The notes under the pieces were generated by a model, which was not told where the DNA came from, searched no databases, and saw only the letters and a list, made by a program, of their open reading frames with translations. Position numbers and translations under genes: made by a program. Shown here piece after piece: positions 1-8,444 of a stretch of 64,000 bases of DNA (the first letter of the stretch is position 1; every line of letters begins with the position of its first letter). Location: the NCBI RefSeq assembly GCF_001650715.1, contig NZ_LWQT01000044.1:62001-126000 (forward strand). Direction: 5' to 3'. Source of the DNA: Paramagnetospirillum marisnigri. GTDB lineage: Bacteria; Pseudomonadota; Alphaproteobacteria; Rhodospirillales; Magnetospirillaceae.

Positions 1-204
1 CGCGACGCACTGTTCGTGACTCGCGTCAGCCCGCGCGGGGTGGAGGACGCGGCGAAATTCTTCGACCGGATCAGCCTGGTGGGCGCGCTGGATCGCAGCT
101 GGGGCGGGCGGGTGATCGACCGCTACGAGATTTGGCTGGCCGAGGGCTATCGCCAGGGCATGTTCGAGGAATTCGCCGAGGATAAGGCACGGGGGGTGCA
201 GTGA
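1..204 (+). CDS. C-terminal fragment of an unidentified protein (runs off the left edge)
   Basis: The reading frame is open from the first base and ends in TGA, giving the last 67 residues of a gene that starts outside the window. The end is mixed charged and aromatic (contains WGGRVIDRYEIW and ends EDKARGVQ), with no membrane segment or motif I can assign. Its stop overlaps the GTG start of the following GT9 gene, so the two are very probably co-transcribed and translationally coupled. This suggests, but does not prove, a role in surface-sugar or lipid metabolism. Confidence 0.6.
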   Translation, partial: RDALFVTRVSPRGVEDAAKFFDRISLVGALDRSWGGRVIDRYEIWLAEGYRQGMFEEFAEDKARGVQ

Positions 205-1418
205 ACGTCGATCGCATGCGGCAGATTGATTTTTGGGTGGGGGTGCCGCTGTGCGCCGTGGTCAGCCTTGTCCATCGCCTGTGGCGGCTGTTCCGACCCG
301 AGGCGCCACGCAGCGGCCGCGACATCCTGTTCATCGAATTGTCCGAGATGGGCAGCGCCGTCATCGCCGATTCCGCCTTCAAGCGGGCGCAAACCCTGTT
401 TCCCGAGGCCCGGCTGCATTTCCTGATCTTCGCCAAGAACCGGCCCAGCCTGGATATCATGGGGACCATTCCGGCCGAACGCACCCTGACCATCCGCGCC
501 GAGTCGCTGGTGACGCTGGTGATCGACACCGTCCGCGCCATCATCGCCATGCGCCGCCTGGATCTGTTCGCCGCCATCGACATGGAGATGTTCTCGCGCT
601 ATTCGGCGCTGCTGACCTTCTTTTCCGGCGCGGCCAACCGGGTGGGTTTCCATCCCTTCCACACCGAGGGCCTGTACCGGGGCGATCTGCTGACCCACCG
701 GGTGCACTACAATCCGCATCAGCATGTGGCCAAGTGCTTCCTGGCCCAGATTCATGCCCTGACCGAGCCCGCGGGCACCACGCCCCACACCAAGATCATC
801 TTTTCCGACGAGGATATCCGGCTGGAGCGGATCGTGCCGCCCGCCGCCGAGATTGAGGCCTTCCGCGCCCGCATCATCGAAGCCCATCCGGTGCTGGCCA
901 CGGCCCCGAAATGGATTTTGCTCAATCCCAACAGCAGCGAGTTGATGCCGCTGCGCAAATGGCCCGCGCAACGCTATATCGAAGTGGCCCGCCGCCTGTT
1001 GCAAGACCCAGAAATGGCGGTGCTGATCACCGGAGCGCCGGGTGAACGGGCCGAGGCCCAGCGGCTGTGTGACGCGGTGGGGGGCGAACGCATGGTCAAT
1101 CTGGCGGGCTTCACCCGCATGACCGACTTGCTGCCGCTTTACACCCTGGCGACGCTGATGCTGACCAATGACAGCGGTCCAGCCCATTTCGCCGCCCCCA
1201 CCGGCCTGAAGACCATCGTGCTCTTCGGTCCCGAGACGCCCAAGCTTTATGGGGCGCTCAATCCCAATGCCGAATTCCTGTTCGCCGGGCTGGCCTGTTC
1301 GCCCTGTGTCTCGGCCATGAACCACCGCAATACCGCCTGTGACGATGCCCGCTGCATGACCGCCATTCCAGTGGATGCAGTGATGGAGCGCATCGCCGAC
1401 CTGCTTGCCCGCCCGTGA
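201..1418 (+). CDS. Glycosyltransferase family 9 (heptosyltransferase-like)
   Basis: A 405-aa protein of the ADP-heptose:LPS heptosyltransferase family (GT9), which transfers heptose or a related sugar onto lipopolysaccharide core at the inner face of the cytoplasmic membrane. It has two Rossmann-like halves. The C-terminal half carries the family signatures WILLNPNSS, LMLTNDSGPAHFAAPTG and IVLFGPETPKLYG. Near the C-terminus is a cysteine cluster (CSPC, then two further Cys) of the kind common in GT9 proteins of this group. The GTG start overlaps the previous stop, and a later in-frame ATG at 216 is an alternative. The GTG of the next gene overlaps its own stop, so it sits in a three-gene coupled run. 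Acceptor and donor cannot be deduced. Confidence 0.85.
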   Translation: MNVDRMRQIDFWVGVPLCAVVSLVHRLWRLFRPEAPRSGRDILFIELSEMGSAVIADSAFKRAQTLFPEARLHFLIFAKNRPSLDIMGTIPAERTLTIRAESLVTLVIDTVRAIIAMRRLDLFAAIDMEMFSRYSALLTFFSGAANRVGFHPFHTEGLYRGDLLTHRVHYNPHQHVAKCFLAQIHALTEPAGTTPHTKIIFSDEDIRLERIVPPAAEIEAFRARIIEAHPVLATAPKWILLNPNSSELMPLRKWPAQRYIEVARRLLQDPEMAVLITGAPGERAEAQRLCDAVGGERMVNLAGFTRMTDLLPLYTLATLMLTNDSGPAHFAAPTGLKTIVLFGPETPKLYGALNPNAEFLFAGLACSPCVSAMNHRNTACDDARCMTAIPVDAVMERIADLLARP

Positions 1419-2134
1419 TCCGGCCGCCGCCGGTCATCGGTCATCGCGGCGCCGCCGGTCTGGCACCCGAGAATACCCTGGCCTCGTTCCGGCAAGCCGC
1501 CGCCCTGGGGGCGGGCATGGTGGAGTTCGATGCGCGGCTGTCGGCCGATGGGGTGCCGCTGGTCTTTCATGACGACGGTCTGGCCCGCACCACCAACGGC
1601 GTAGGTGAGGTGGCCGAGATGTCCTGGGCGGAATTGGCGCGGCTGGATGCCGGGGCCTGGTTCGGGGCGGATTTCGCGGGCGAAGCCATTCCCCGTCTGG
1701 ATCGGGTGCTGACGCTGTGCCTGGAACTGGGCCTCGCGGTCAATATGGAGATCAAGCCCGATGCCGGGCGCGAGGCCGAGACCGCGCGGGTCTGCCTGGA
1801 GGCCGTCCGGGGAGCCTGGCCCGCCGAGGCCGAGCCTCCCCTGATATCGAGCTTCGCCCGATCCTGCCTGGAAGTGGCTCGCGATCTGGCGCCTGCTTGG
1901 CCGCGCGGAATGCTGGTGGAGACGGTGCCGCCGGATTGGCGCGCCGAGGCCGGGCGCCTGGGATGTGAGGCCATCCATGCCGAGCACGACGGGTTGGAGT
2001 CCGAACTGGTTGCCGAGATCACGGCTTCCGGGCTATTGGTAATGGCCTACACGGTGAATGACAAACAACGACAACAAGACCTTTGGGAGATGGGCGTGAC
2101 GGCGGTATTCACCGATTTTCCGTATTCGTCATGA
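1415..2134 (+). CDS. ugpQ: Glycerophosphodiester phosphodiesterase
   Basis: A 239-aa GDPD-family enzyme hydrolysing glycerophosphodiesters to glycerol-3-phosphate and an alcohol. The catalytic signature HRGAAGLAPENT lies at residues 9-20. It is followed by the metal-binding E-x-D motif (VEFDARLSADG), the second catalytic histidine in VFHDDGLARTTNG, and a metal-binding glutamate in NMEIKPD. The C-terminal VMAYTVND and the final TDFP block are typical. No signal peptide is present, so it is cytoplasmic, as for UgpQ. The GTG start overlaps the stop of the GT9 gene by four bases (GTGA). No ugp transporter genes are nearby, so its link to phospholipid turnover is from family knowledge only. Confidence 0.9.
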   Translation: MIRPPPVIGHRGAAGLAPENTLASFRQAAALGAGMVEFDARLSADGVPLVFHDDGLARTTNGVGEVAEMSWAELARLDAGAWFGADFAGEAIPRLDRVLTLCLELGLAVNMEIKPDAGREAETARVCLEAVRGAWPAEAEPPLISSFARSCLEVARDLAPAWPRGMLVETVPPDWRAEAGRLGCEAIHAEHDGLESELVAEITASGLLVMAYTVNDKQRQQDLWEMGVTAVFTDFPYSS

Positions 2135-2237
2135 TTCCGTAACGTCACTGGTGACGCCCTTCGCCCGGCACTATATAAGACCCCTCTTGGACAGGTGGGC
2201 GCCCGCCTGTCGTTTGGCCTAAGGAGTGATCGTCGCC

Positions 2238-3635
2238 TTGAAACCGCTCGATCCCATTCTCATTTCCGGTCGTGAAGTCCTGCCCATCGTCGAAGGCGGC
2301 AAGGGAATCAACGTCTCCAATGGTGAAAGCTCCGGCGCCTGGGCGGCTGCCGGTGGTGTCGCCACCTTCTCGGGCGTCAATGCCGATCTCTATGACGAGA
2401 ACGGCAATCGCATCGATATGGTCTATTACGGCAAGACCCGCACCGAGAAGCATAATGAGCTGATCGCCTACGGCATCCGGGGCGGCATCGCCCAGGCCCG
2501 CATCGCCCACGACATCTCGGGCGGCCACGGCCGTATCCACATGAACGTGCTGTGGGAGATGGGCGGCGCCGAAGCCATTCTGGAAGGCGTGCTGGACGGG
2601 GCCAAGGGGTTGATCCACGGCGTCACCTGCGGCGCGGGCATGCCCTACAAGGTGGCCGAGATCGCGGCCCGCTATGGCGTCTACTACTATCCCATCGTCT
2701 CCTCGGCCCGGGCCTTCCGCGCCCTGTGGAAGCGCGCCTACAACAAATACGGTCAGTTGCTGGGCGGCGTGGTCTACGAGGACCCCTGGCTGGCAGGCGG
2801 CCATAACGGCCTGTCCAATTCCGAGGACCCGAAAAAGCCCGAGCCGCCCTATGGCCGGGTGCGCGAACTGCGCGCCGTCATGAACGAGTGCGGCCTGAAC
2901 CAGACCCCCATCTTCATGGCGGGCGGCGTCTGGTGGCTGAAGGAATGGGAAGACTGGATCGGCAATCCCGAACTGGGCCCCATCGCCTTCCAGTACGGCA
3001 CCAGGCCGCTGCTGACCAAGGAAAGCCCCATTTCCGATGCCTGGAAGCAGCGCCTGCTGACCCTGCAGCCCGGCGATGTGCTGCTGCATCATTTCAGCCC
3101 CACCGGCTTCTATTCGTCGGCGGTGAAGAACGGCTTCATCAACGAGCTGTGCCAGCGCCTGGATCACCAGATTCCCTATTCCAGCGAATGCGTCGGCGAC
3201 CACGAAGCCGAACTGCCCATCGGCGCCAGGAAGCGTATCGTCTGGGTCACTCCCCATGACCGCGACCGCGCCCTGGGCTGGATGGCCGAGGGCTTCACCG
3301 AGGCGCTGCGCACCCCGGATTCGACCCTGATCTTCGTCACCCCGGACAAGGCCGAGGAAATCCGCATCGATCAGGTGGCCTGCATGGGCTGCCTGTCCCA
3401 GTGCATGTTTTCCAACTGGGCCCAGAATGAGGCGGGCACCACCGGTAAGAAGGCCGATCCCCGCAGCTTCTGCATCCAGAAGACGCTGCAGAATATCGGC
3501 CATGGTGGCGACGTCGAGCATGAACTGATGTTCGCCGGGCACAACGCCTATCGCTTCGGATCCGATCCGTTCTATGCCAATGGCTTCATCCCCACGGTGA
3601 AGCAGTTGGTCGAGCGCATCGCCACCGGCGAATAA
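2238..3635 (+). CDS. Nitronate monooxygenase/PfaD-like FMN flavoprotein with C-terminal Cys motif
   Basis: About 465 aa, a TIM-barrel FMN protein of the 2-nitropropane dioxygenase (nitronate monooxygenase) family. Family-like features are the N-terminal substrate-loop region, the glycine-rich GLIHGVTCGAGMPYKVAE stretch and IFMAGGVWW, the usual phosphate-binding area. It is longer than a typical 320-350-aa NMO. The extra C-terminal part contains Cys382, Cys385, Cys389 and Cys412 (C-x2-C-x3-C-x22-C), reminiscent of [4Fe-4S] motifs in old-yellow-enzyme-type reductases. A strong AAGGAG at 2221-2226 sits 11 bases ahead of the TTG at 2238. The GTG at 2226 lies inside that ribosome-binding site, so TTG is preferred. 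The substrate is unknown and detoxification of nitronates is only the family default. Confidence 0.75.
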   Translation: MKPLDPILISGREVLPIVEGGKGINVSNGESSGAWAAAGGVATFSGVNADLYDENGNRIDMVYYGKTRTEKHNELIAYGIRGGIAQARIAHDISGGHGRIHMNVLWEMGGAEAILEGVLDGAKGLIHGVTCGAGMPYKVAEIAARYGVYYYPIVSSARAFRALWKRAYNKYGQLLGGVVYEDPWLAGGHNGLSNSEDPKKPEPPYGRVRELRAVMNECGLNQTPIFMAGGVWWLKEWEDWIGNPELGPIAFQYGTRPLLTKESPISDAWKQRLLTLQPGDVLLHHFSPTGFYSSAVKNGFINELCQRLDHQIPYSSECVGDHEAELPIGARKRIVWVTPHDRDRALGWMAEGFTEALRTPDSTLIFVTPDKAEEIRIDQVACMGCLSQCMFSNWAQNEAGTTGKKADPRSFCIQKTLQNIGHGGDVEHELMFAGHNAYRFGSDPFYANGFIPTVKQLVERIATGE

Positions 3636-3670
3636 GGTCTGTCCGGTTTCGGTGGAAGTCCCCTCTCCTC

Positions 3671-3699
3671 GTCACCCTCGGGTCAAGCCCGAGGGTGAC
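3671..3699. repeat. Palindromic repeat / hairpin after the NMO-like gene
   Basis: Perfect 12-base arms (GTCACCCTCGGG and its complement) enclose a 5-base loop. It lies between two convergent genes and could end transcription of either, although no long T-run follows. The same type of 'GTCACCC...GGGTGAC' palindrome recurs at 58626, so it is probably one copy of a dispersed palindromic repeat family. Confidence 0.7.
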
Positions 3700-3719
3700 A
3701 AGGAAAAGGCCCGCCCTTC

Positions 3720-3956
3720 CTATTTCGCCTTGGGTTTGGCCGCCGTCTTCGTCTTGGCGGGTGCCTTCGCCTTGGCCGCAGCCTTGGGGGCCGCGTCAGC
3801 CTTCGGCTTGGCGGGCGCCTTGGGCTTGGCCGCCTTGGCCGGAGCGGACAGCGCCTCTTCCGCCTGCAGCCAGAAATCCATGTCCCGCCCTTCGGGGCGC
3901 CCGGCCTCGTCCCACAGACGATAGGCCAGATCCTTGACGTCATTCCGGTGGCTCAT
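3720..3956 (-). CDS. DUF2934 family protein with Ala/Lys/Pro-rich tail
   Basis: A 78-aa protein. Residues 1-36 match the DUF2934 pattern (AYRLWDEAGRPEGRD, then FWLQAEEAL), a short helical domain of unknown function common in alphaproteobacteria. The remainder is a low-complexity histone-H1-like tail of Ala, Lys and Pro repeats (AKAAKPKAPAKPKA), suggesting nucleic-acid or polyanion binding; this is inference. The ATG at 3956 was chosen because AGAGGAA precedes it at good spacing and because the upstream extension has no DUF2934 similarity. A strong minus-strand promoter lies about 390 bases upstream (see 4351-4380). Confidence 0.8.
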   Translation of the reverse strand: MSHRNDVKDLAYRLWDEAGRPEGRDMDFWLQAEEALSAPAKAAKPKAPAKPKADAAPKAAAKAKAPAKTKTAAKPKAK

Positions 3957-4080
3957 GGGTGCGTTCCTCTTGCCGCTGCTGCGTATCGCCGAAACTTTAG
4001 CGCACGCGGTGCGGCGCGACAATCTCGGCAGACGGCAAGGCGGCCGCGTCATCGAGGCTCGAAGCTCTATAAAAGCCGAA

Positions 4081-4111
4081 GCCCCGCGGGGATCAAAGTC
4101 CGGCGCGGGGC
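4081..4111 (-). terminator. Candidate hairpin terminator in the 3957-4396 gap
   Basis: Arms GCCCCGCG (4081-4088) and CGCGGGGC (4104-4111) are perfectly complementary around a 15-base loop. On the minus strand they are followed by TTCGGCTTTTATAG. The T-run is short, so efficiency is uncertain. Confidence 0.4.
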
Positions 4112-4350
4112 ATTTGGCTTGCGGGCTCACAGGCCCTGTTATGTCGGCGCTCTGGCCGATAAGTCGTGCATCAGTACTGTAAAAGTCGGAGATGCCAAGC
4201 TAGCAGCACCTCATATTCGACCCGGTGGCGTCATGTCTATTGTAACACCCTCCCATCCCTTACGGCGCGCCCCACATGAGGCGGGCTGTCAGTGGATACT
4301 CTGGTGACAATCGTCCAAGCCGCTGTGTCCTCCTGATTTGCTACAAAACA

Positions 4351-4380
4351 ATTATGTCTCAACTTGCCGCCTATTGTCAA
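4351..4380 (-). promoter_or_regulatory. Sigma-70-type promoter, minus strand
   Basis: Read on the minus strand, TTGACA (4380-4375) is a perfect -35 box, then 18 bases, then CATAAT (4356-4351), five of six matches to the -10 consensus. The predicted start is near 4345, pointing toward the DUF2934 gene. It is unusually close to consensus for this GC-rich sequence. Confidence 0.5.
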
Positions 4381-4396
4381 TGAGTCGGCGCTGGCC

Positions 4397-5437
4397 TTAT
4401 GACGATAACCTCATTATGTCAGTGGGATCTTCGTCGAAAGGCATGGCGCCGTCCTTTTCGCGAACCAGGTCGAGGCAGGCCGCCACCACCTTGGGATCGT
4501 AGCGGGTGCCGGAATGACGCTCGATTTCTTCCATGGCGGCCGCCAGCCCCAGGGCCGGGCGATAGGGACGGTGCGAGACGATGGCCTCGAAGACGTCGGC
4601 CACGGCGATGATGCGGGCCTCCAGGATGATCTGGTCGCCCTTGAGCCCATCGGGATAGCCCGAGCCATCCATGCATTCATGGTGCTGGCGCACCATCTGG
4701 GCCACCGGCCAGGGAAAATCGATATTGCGGATGATCTCCCAGCCCATGCGGGGATGGGTCTTGATCACCTGGAAGGCTTCGGCCGACAGCTTGCCGGGGC
4801 GGCTGAGGAATTCAGCGGGAATGTGGATCTTGCCGATATCGTGAATCAGGCCGCCGGTCTCCAGCCCCTCCACCATATCGTCAGCCAGGCCCAGTCGCCT
4901 GCCGATGGAACCGGCCAGTTGCGACACCCGGCGCTGGTGGCCGGTGGTATAGGGATCGCGCATTTCCAGGGCCAGCGACACCGTGCGCACGGTCTGGCGC
5001 AGCACCTGCTTCAGCCGCTCGGCACTGGCGCGGCGTTCCTGGTCCATGGCCATGCGCTCGATGCCATAGAGGATGGTGCGGCGGATGGAATGGCCGTCGC
5101 CCTGGCCCTTGATCAGATAGTCCTGGCAGCCGTGCTGCACCGCCTTCAGGGCCATGTCCTCGTCCTGAAGCCCGGTCACAACGATCAGCGGAACGTCGGG
5201 AGCGGCCTTGCGGATGGCGTCGATACCCTCGGTGCCGTGGGCGTCGGGCAGCGACAAGTCCAGCAGGACCGCATCCGGACCATTCGCGGCCAGCCGCGCC
5301 AGCCCAGACGCCAGACAATCGGCGAAGGTCATGTCGAATCCGCCGACTTCGGAGAGAAGCAACTCCATCAAGCGGGAATCACCGGGATTATCCTCGATCA
5401 GAAGGACCCGGATCATGGATGAGGCTGTAATGGCCAT
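4397..5437 (-). CDS. Response regulator with HD-GYP cyclic-di-GMP phosphodiesterase domain
   Basis: 346 aa. Residues 8-130 form a receiver domain with an acidic pocket (LLIEDNPGD), the phospho-acceptor Asp in VLLDLSLPD and the conserved Lys in YLIKGQGDG. A helical linker leads to an HD-GYP domain (about 160-320): HDIGKIHIP, QMVRQHHE, DGSGYPDGLKGDQI and VADVFEAI supply the expected metal ligands. The family hydrolyses cyclic di-GMP, and phosphorylation of the receiver would control this. The ATG at 5437 has GAAAGGA upstream; an in-frame extension of 25 residues has no domain content. No kinase gene is adjacent, so it is an orphan regulator. It is separated by about 120 bases from the TAXI gene. 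Confidence 0.9.
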   Translation of the reverse strand: MAITASSMIRVLLIEDNPGDSRLMELLLSEVGGFDMTFADCLASGLARLAANGPDAVLLDLSLPDAHGTEGIDAIRKAAPDVPLIVVTGLQDEDMALKAVQHGCQDYLIKGQGDGHSIRRTILYGIERMAMDQERRASAERLKQVLRQTVRTVSLALEMRDPYTTGHQRRVSQLAGSIGRRLGLADDMVEGLETGGLIHDIGKIHIPAEFLSRPGKLSAEAFQVIKTHPRMGWEIIRNIDFPWPVAQMVRQHHECMDGSGYPDGLKGDQIILEARIIAVADVFEAIVSHRPYRPALGLAAAMEEIERHSGTRYDPKVVAACLDLVREKDGAMPFDEDPTDIMRLSS

Positions 5438-5557
5438 CACCCGTCCTTTCGCAATAATTTCTTCATGCAGTGTGGGGCACGGAACGGTGACGGGGGTATG
5501 CCGGTTCGGCATATCCGATCCGCGATTCCCGCTGGAAAAGATGATGTCTCTGGCCGC

Positions 5558-6841
5558 TTATGGCCTGCGCCCGACAGCCAGTGCGTCGCGGGCATGCTCA
5601 TAGGCCAGTTGGAAGGCCTCCATGCCATGGGGGGACACCGTGCCATCGGCCAGACCCAGCAGCACCTGATTGAGAATCTGTTCCAACTCGGCCTCGGCGG
5701 CGTTCATCTCCTCGGCGCTGGCGGCGGCCTTGATGCGCTGGCCCAGGCGGATGACATCTGCGGTGCGGTCGCTGGCCACCGGGCGGCGGCGGCGGAGAAC
5801 CGTGCCATACAGGGCGACGGCCATGGAGCCGACGACGCTGGCCACCGACATGCCGATATAGATCAGGTCGGAATAGCGGTCGAAGAAGGTCTTCACCTCG
5901 CTGTCGACATATTGGTTGGCCCCCTCATGGGCGGGGATCAGGGCGCCTTTTTCGGTGTCGGGCGGTTCGATATGGGTGGCGAAGGCGTTTTCCACCGCCA
6001 GGAGGCGGCCGCTTTCGAACAGGGCCCGCATCAGCTCGACCACATGCTGCTCGGCCAATCCCCGCCGGACCACCAGAATCTTCTGCAGCGCCACCGTCTC
6101 CATATCCTCGTCGGGGATGCGGGGCGAGCCCATCAGCAGGCCGGCCTCGATGGTTTCGGCCTGGATGCCGGGAAGCTTGCGCTGCAGCGCCTTGGCGTCG
6201 GTCAGGGCATGGACGGTATAGCCCTTGGCGGTATTGGACAGGAACTCGAAATCCGACGACACCCCCAGGCGTGACAGGGGATAGACCAGGACCGCCAGAT
6301 CGGCCTGGGCCGGGATCAGCTTGTCCATCTGGGTGCCCGGCGGATGGGTCTTGATCTCGGTCTTGGCGAAGTCGAACTTGTACTGCTCCAGCAGGCGGCG
6401 CAGGAAGGCCTCGTTGCGGCCGTCGCGGCCGATCACCGCCACCTTGCGCCCCTGGAGGTCGGCCAGGGTGGACATCTTGGCCCGCTTGGCGCTGATCAGC
6501 AGCAGCACCTCTTGTTCCAGCACCGCCAAGGCACGGGCATTGGTGGGTATCTTGCGGTCATCGGTGCGGATGATGGCCAGATCGGCTTCGCGGTGGGTGA
6601 AGCTGTTCAAGGCCTGGGTGCGCGATTCCGAGGTGATCACCGTCAGGCGCACCGAGGAATGGTTCTGGCGCAAAGCCTCCGCCAGCTTGGCCGCGAAGCG
6701 GTTCTCGGGCGTGCCCTCGGGGCCGACGGCGATGGTGATGACCGTGGGGCGGCGGATCCACTCATTGGCCACCAGCACCGCCACCACCGTCAGGAAGGTG
6801 GTGGCCAGCGCCAGCAGCAGGATGCGGATCCGGTTGGGCAC
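5558..6841 (-). CDS. TAXI-family TRAP solute receptor with C-terminal membrane extension
   Basis: 427 aa. An N-terminal transmembrane/signal segment (residues 5-25) is followed by a TAXI-type substrate-binding domain: ITIAVGPEGTPENRFAAKLA near residue 35, then RTDDRK, LADLQGRKVAVIG and VVRRGLAEQHVVELM. After about residue 310 a second membrane segment (YIGMSVASVVGSMAVALYG) leads into a charged helical tail of roughly 80 residues. The protein therefore appears anchored at both ends with a periplasmic receptor domain. TAXI receptors normally feed a fused DctQM permease, but none is in the window. The GTG start lies six bases after the copD stop, implying co-transcription with copCD. Ligand unknown. 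Confidence 0.8.
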   Translation of the reverse strand: MPNRIRILLLALATTFLTVVAVLVANEWIRRPTVITIAVGPEGTPENRFAAKLAEALRQNHSSVRLTVITSESRTQALNSFTHREADLAIIRTDDRKIPTNARALAVLEQEVLLLISAKRAKMSTLADLQGRKVAVIGRDGRNEAFLRRLLEQYKFDFAKTEIKTHPPGTQMDKLIPAQADLAVLVYPLSRLGVSSDFEFLSNTAKGYTVHALTDAKALQRKLPGIQAETIEAGLLMGSPRIPDEDMETVALQKILVVRRGLAEQHVVELMRALFESGRLLAVENAFATHIEPPDTEKGALIPAHEGANQYVDSEVKTFFDRYSDLIYIGMSVASVVGSMAVALYGTVLRRRRPVASDRTADVIRLGQRIKAAASAEEMNAAEAELEQILNQVLLGLADGTVSPHGMEAFQLAYEHARDALAVGRRP

Positions 6842-6847
6842 TTCTTG

Positions 6848-8443
6848 CTAAAGCTCCCGATAAATGATGAGCAGGACGCCCACCATGGAGAAGCAGATCG
6901 GCCAGACCAGTCCGGCCACGGTCTTGATCCGGCCATCGGTGCGGATTTCCAGCCAGCGCATCCAGCCAGCCATCACCCCGAAGATGCCCATGGGAATATG
7001 GCTGAACTCGATCAGGAAGCGCTCCTTGACGTCGCTCAGCGTGTGGTTGTGCACCAGCAGCAGGGCGGCGCCCACCGCGCACAGGATGGGGAAGATCAGG
7101 GCGTGGCGCTCGGCTTTCAGCCGACCGGTGCGCACCGCCCATTCGAACAGGCCGAAGGGGAACAGCAGCAAGCCCACCACCCGGTGCTGGAACACCTCGG
7201 GATCGGTCAGGGTCTCGAAGAAGCCCCGGGGGCCGATGGGCCAGCTTTCCGGGTCGGAACGGATCATGATGGCGGCGCCCAGGACCAGGAAGATCAGCGG
7301 CCAATGCCGTGCCCAGCGGGCACCGGCCCCATTGGCGATGGCCATCAGCCCCATGGCCAGCACGAAGATGCCCGCCCAGTTGTGGTTGAACTCCGACCAC
7401 ATCTTGTCGGCGGTTTCCATCTCGGCGGTCTTGCCCTCGGCGTCCACATAGATGCTCAGCGTCGAGGGATCGGGGCTGACCAGGCGCGGCATGCGGTCGG
7501 GCAGCATGCGCTCGGCGATTTCCCTGATCGTGGCCTGGAACTCGGTCTGGTCGATGGACGGCGGTTGCGAGGCCATGGAGGCGGCGATCATCAGCACGGT
7601 GATGCCGATGCCGATCTCCACCTCGGCGAAGCGGCGCAGGCGGAACAGGCCCTTTTCCACATCGCCCTCGGGGCGGTGGGTGGCGGAGCGGTTCATGGCG
7701 GCGAGCAGCAGCAGAACCGCCAGCAAGGTGATCTTGGCCCCGGTCATGATGCCATAGGCGGTGCCCACCAGCCCGGCGAGGGTGTTGATGTAGCCCCAGG
7801 CCAGCAGGGCGGCGCCGGCCAGCAGCAGACCCACCGCCACGGTGAACAATTGCGAGAACCGCACGCCGACGGCCAGGCGGATATGGCTGTCCTTGAAGCG
7901 GCCCAGGGCCAGCAGCATGAAGGGAATGCCACCGATCCACAGCGAGGCGCCCAACTGGTGCAGCACGCCCGCCGCCACGAAATAGGGGCGGTCGTCCAGG
8001 CGGGCATAGGCGTGGCTGGACAGGATGGAGGCGATCAGCACCACCGCCGCGGCGGCGGCCAGCACATAGGCGCGATTGCCCCCGGCGGAGCGCGCCGCCA
8101 GCCCGGCGGCGACGGCGGCGGCGGCCATCACCAGATTCCAGGCGATGAAATCGGCGCCCATGGCCTCGTGGGTGTCGATCTCCAGTCCCGCCACCAGCTG
8201 CGCCAGGGTGTTGAGGATGGCGATGGTCACCACGGCGGTCAGGGCGAAGCCGGACCACGAGGTCCAGCGCAGGCCGGTGGCCTCGAGCTCGGCGGCCTGG
8301 CCCGCCAGGCGGGGCGCCATGGGCCGCACGAAGGCCAGCACGAACATGACGCCGCCCAGTACGAAGGACTGGGCCGTCAGTTGCAGGCCGCGCAGGATGA
8401 CGCCGATGAAAGCCAGGATGTCGGGAGGAAGGGCGGCCAGCAT
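6848..8443 (-). CDS. copD: CopD-family membrane protein (copper resistance/import)
   Basis: A 531-aa polytopic protein with about a dozen hydrophobic helices, consistent with a long CopD: an N-terminal CopD-type domain with conserved His in membrane segments (HQLGASLWIGGIPF) and a C-terminal membrane domain (residues about 330-531, VFQHRVVGLL and LLLVHNHTLSDVKERF). CopD proteins sit in the inner membrane and work with periplasmic CopC in copper uptake or handling. The ATG at 8443 has AAGGAG at ideal spacing and begins one base after the copC stop, so the pair is coupled. The C-terminal half is rich in His and could be a separate redox or metal module; this is inference. Confidence 0.85.
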   Translation of the reverse strand: MLAALPPDILAFIGVILRGLQLTAQSFVLGGVMFVLAFVRPMAPRLAGQAAELEATGLRWTSWSGFALTAVVTIAILNTLAQLVAGLEIDTHEAMGADFIAWNLVMAAAAVAAGLAARSAGGNRAYVLAAAAAVVLIASILSSHAYARLDDRPYFVAAGVLHQLGASLWIGGIPFMLLALGRFKDSHIRLAVGVRFSQLFTVAVGLLLAGAALLAWGYINTLAGLVGTAYGIMTGAKITLLAVLLLLAAMNRSATHRPEGDVEKGLFRLRRFAEVEIGIGITVLMIAASMASQPPSIDQTEFQATIREIAERMLPDRMPRLVSPDPSTLSIYVDAEGKTAEMETADKMWSEFNHNWAGIFVLAMGLMAIANGAGARWARHWPLIFLVLGAAIMIRSDPESWPIGPRGFFETLTDPEVFQHRVVGLLLFPFGLFEWAVRTGRLKAERHALIFPILCAVGAALLLVHNHTLSDVKERFLIEFSHIPMGIFGVMAGWMRWLEIRTDGRIKTVAGLVWPICFSMVGVLLIIYREL

Positions 8444-8444
8444 C

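Larger units (their letters stand above)
3957..4396. other. Gene-free 440-bp gap with promoter and hairpin
   Basis: No convincing protein-coding frame is present. On the minus strand it holds a near-consensus sigma-70 promoter (4351-4380) and, about 240 bases downstream, a GC-rich hairpin (4081-4111) followed by a short T-run. The segment between them could be a small RNA or a long leader of the DUF2934 gene. It also holds the region just past the stop of the HD-GYP response regulator. Confidence 0.5.

Noticed and set aside
147-1325. Long minus-strand frame opposite the first GT9 gene
   Set aside because: The plus strand holds a clear GT9 protein. The antisense product has no recognisable fold and is Gly/Gln/His-rich, as usual for GC-rich shadows.
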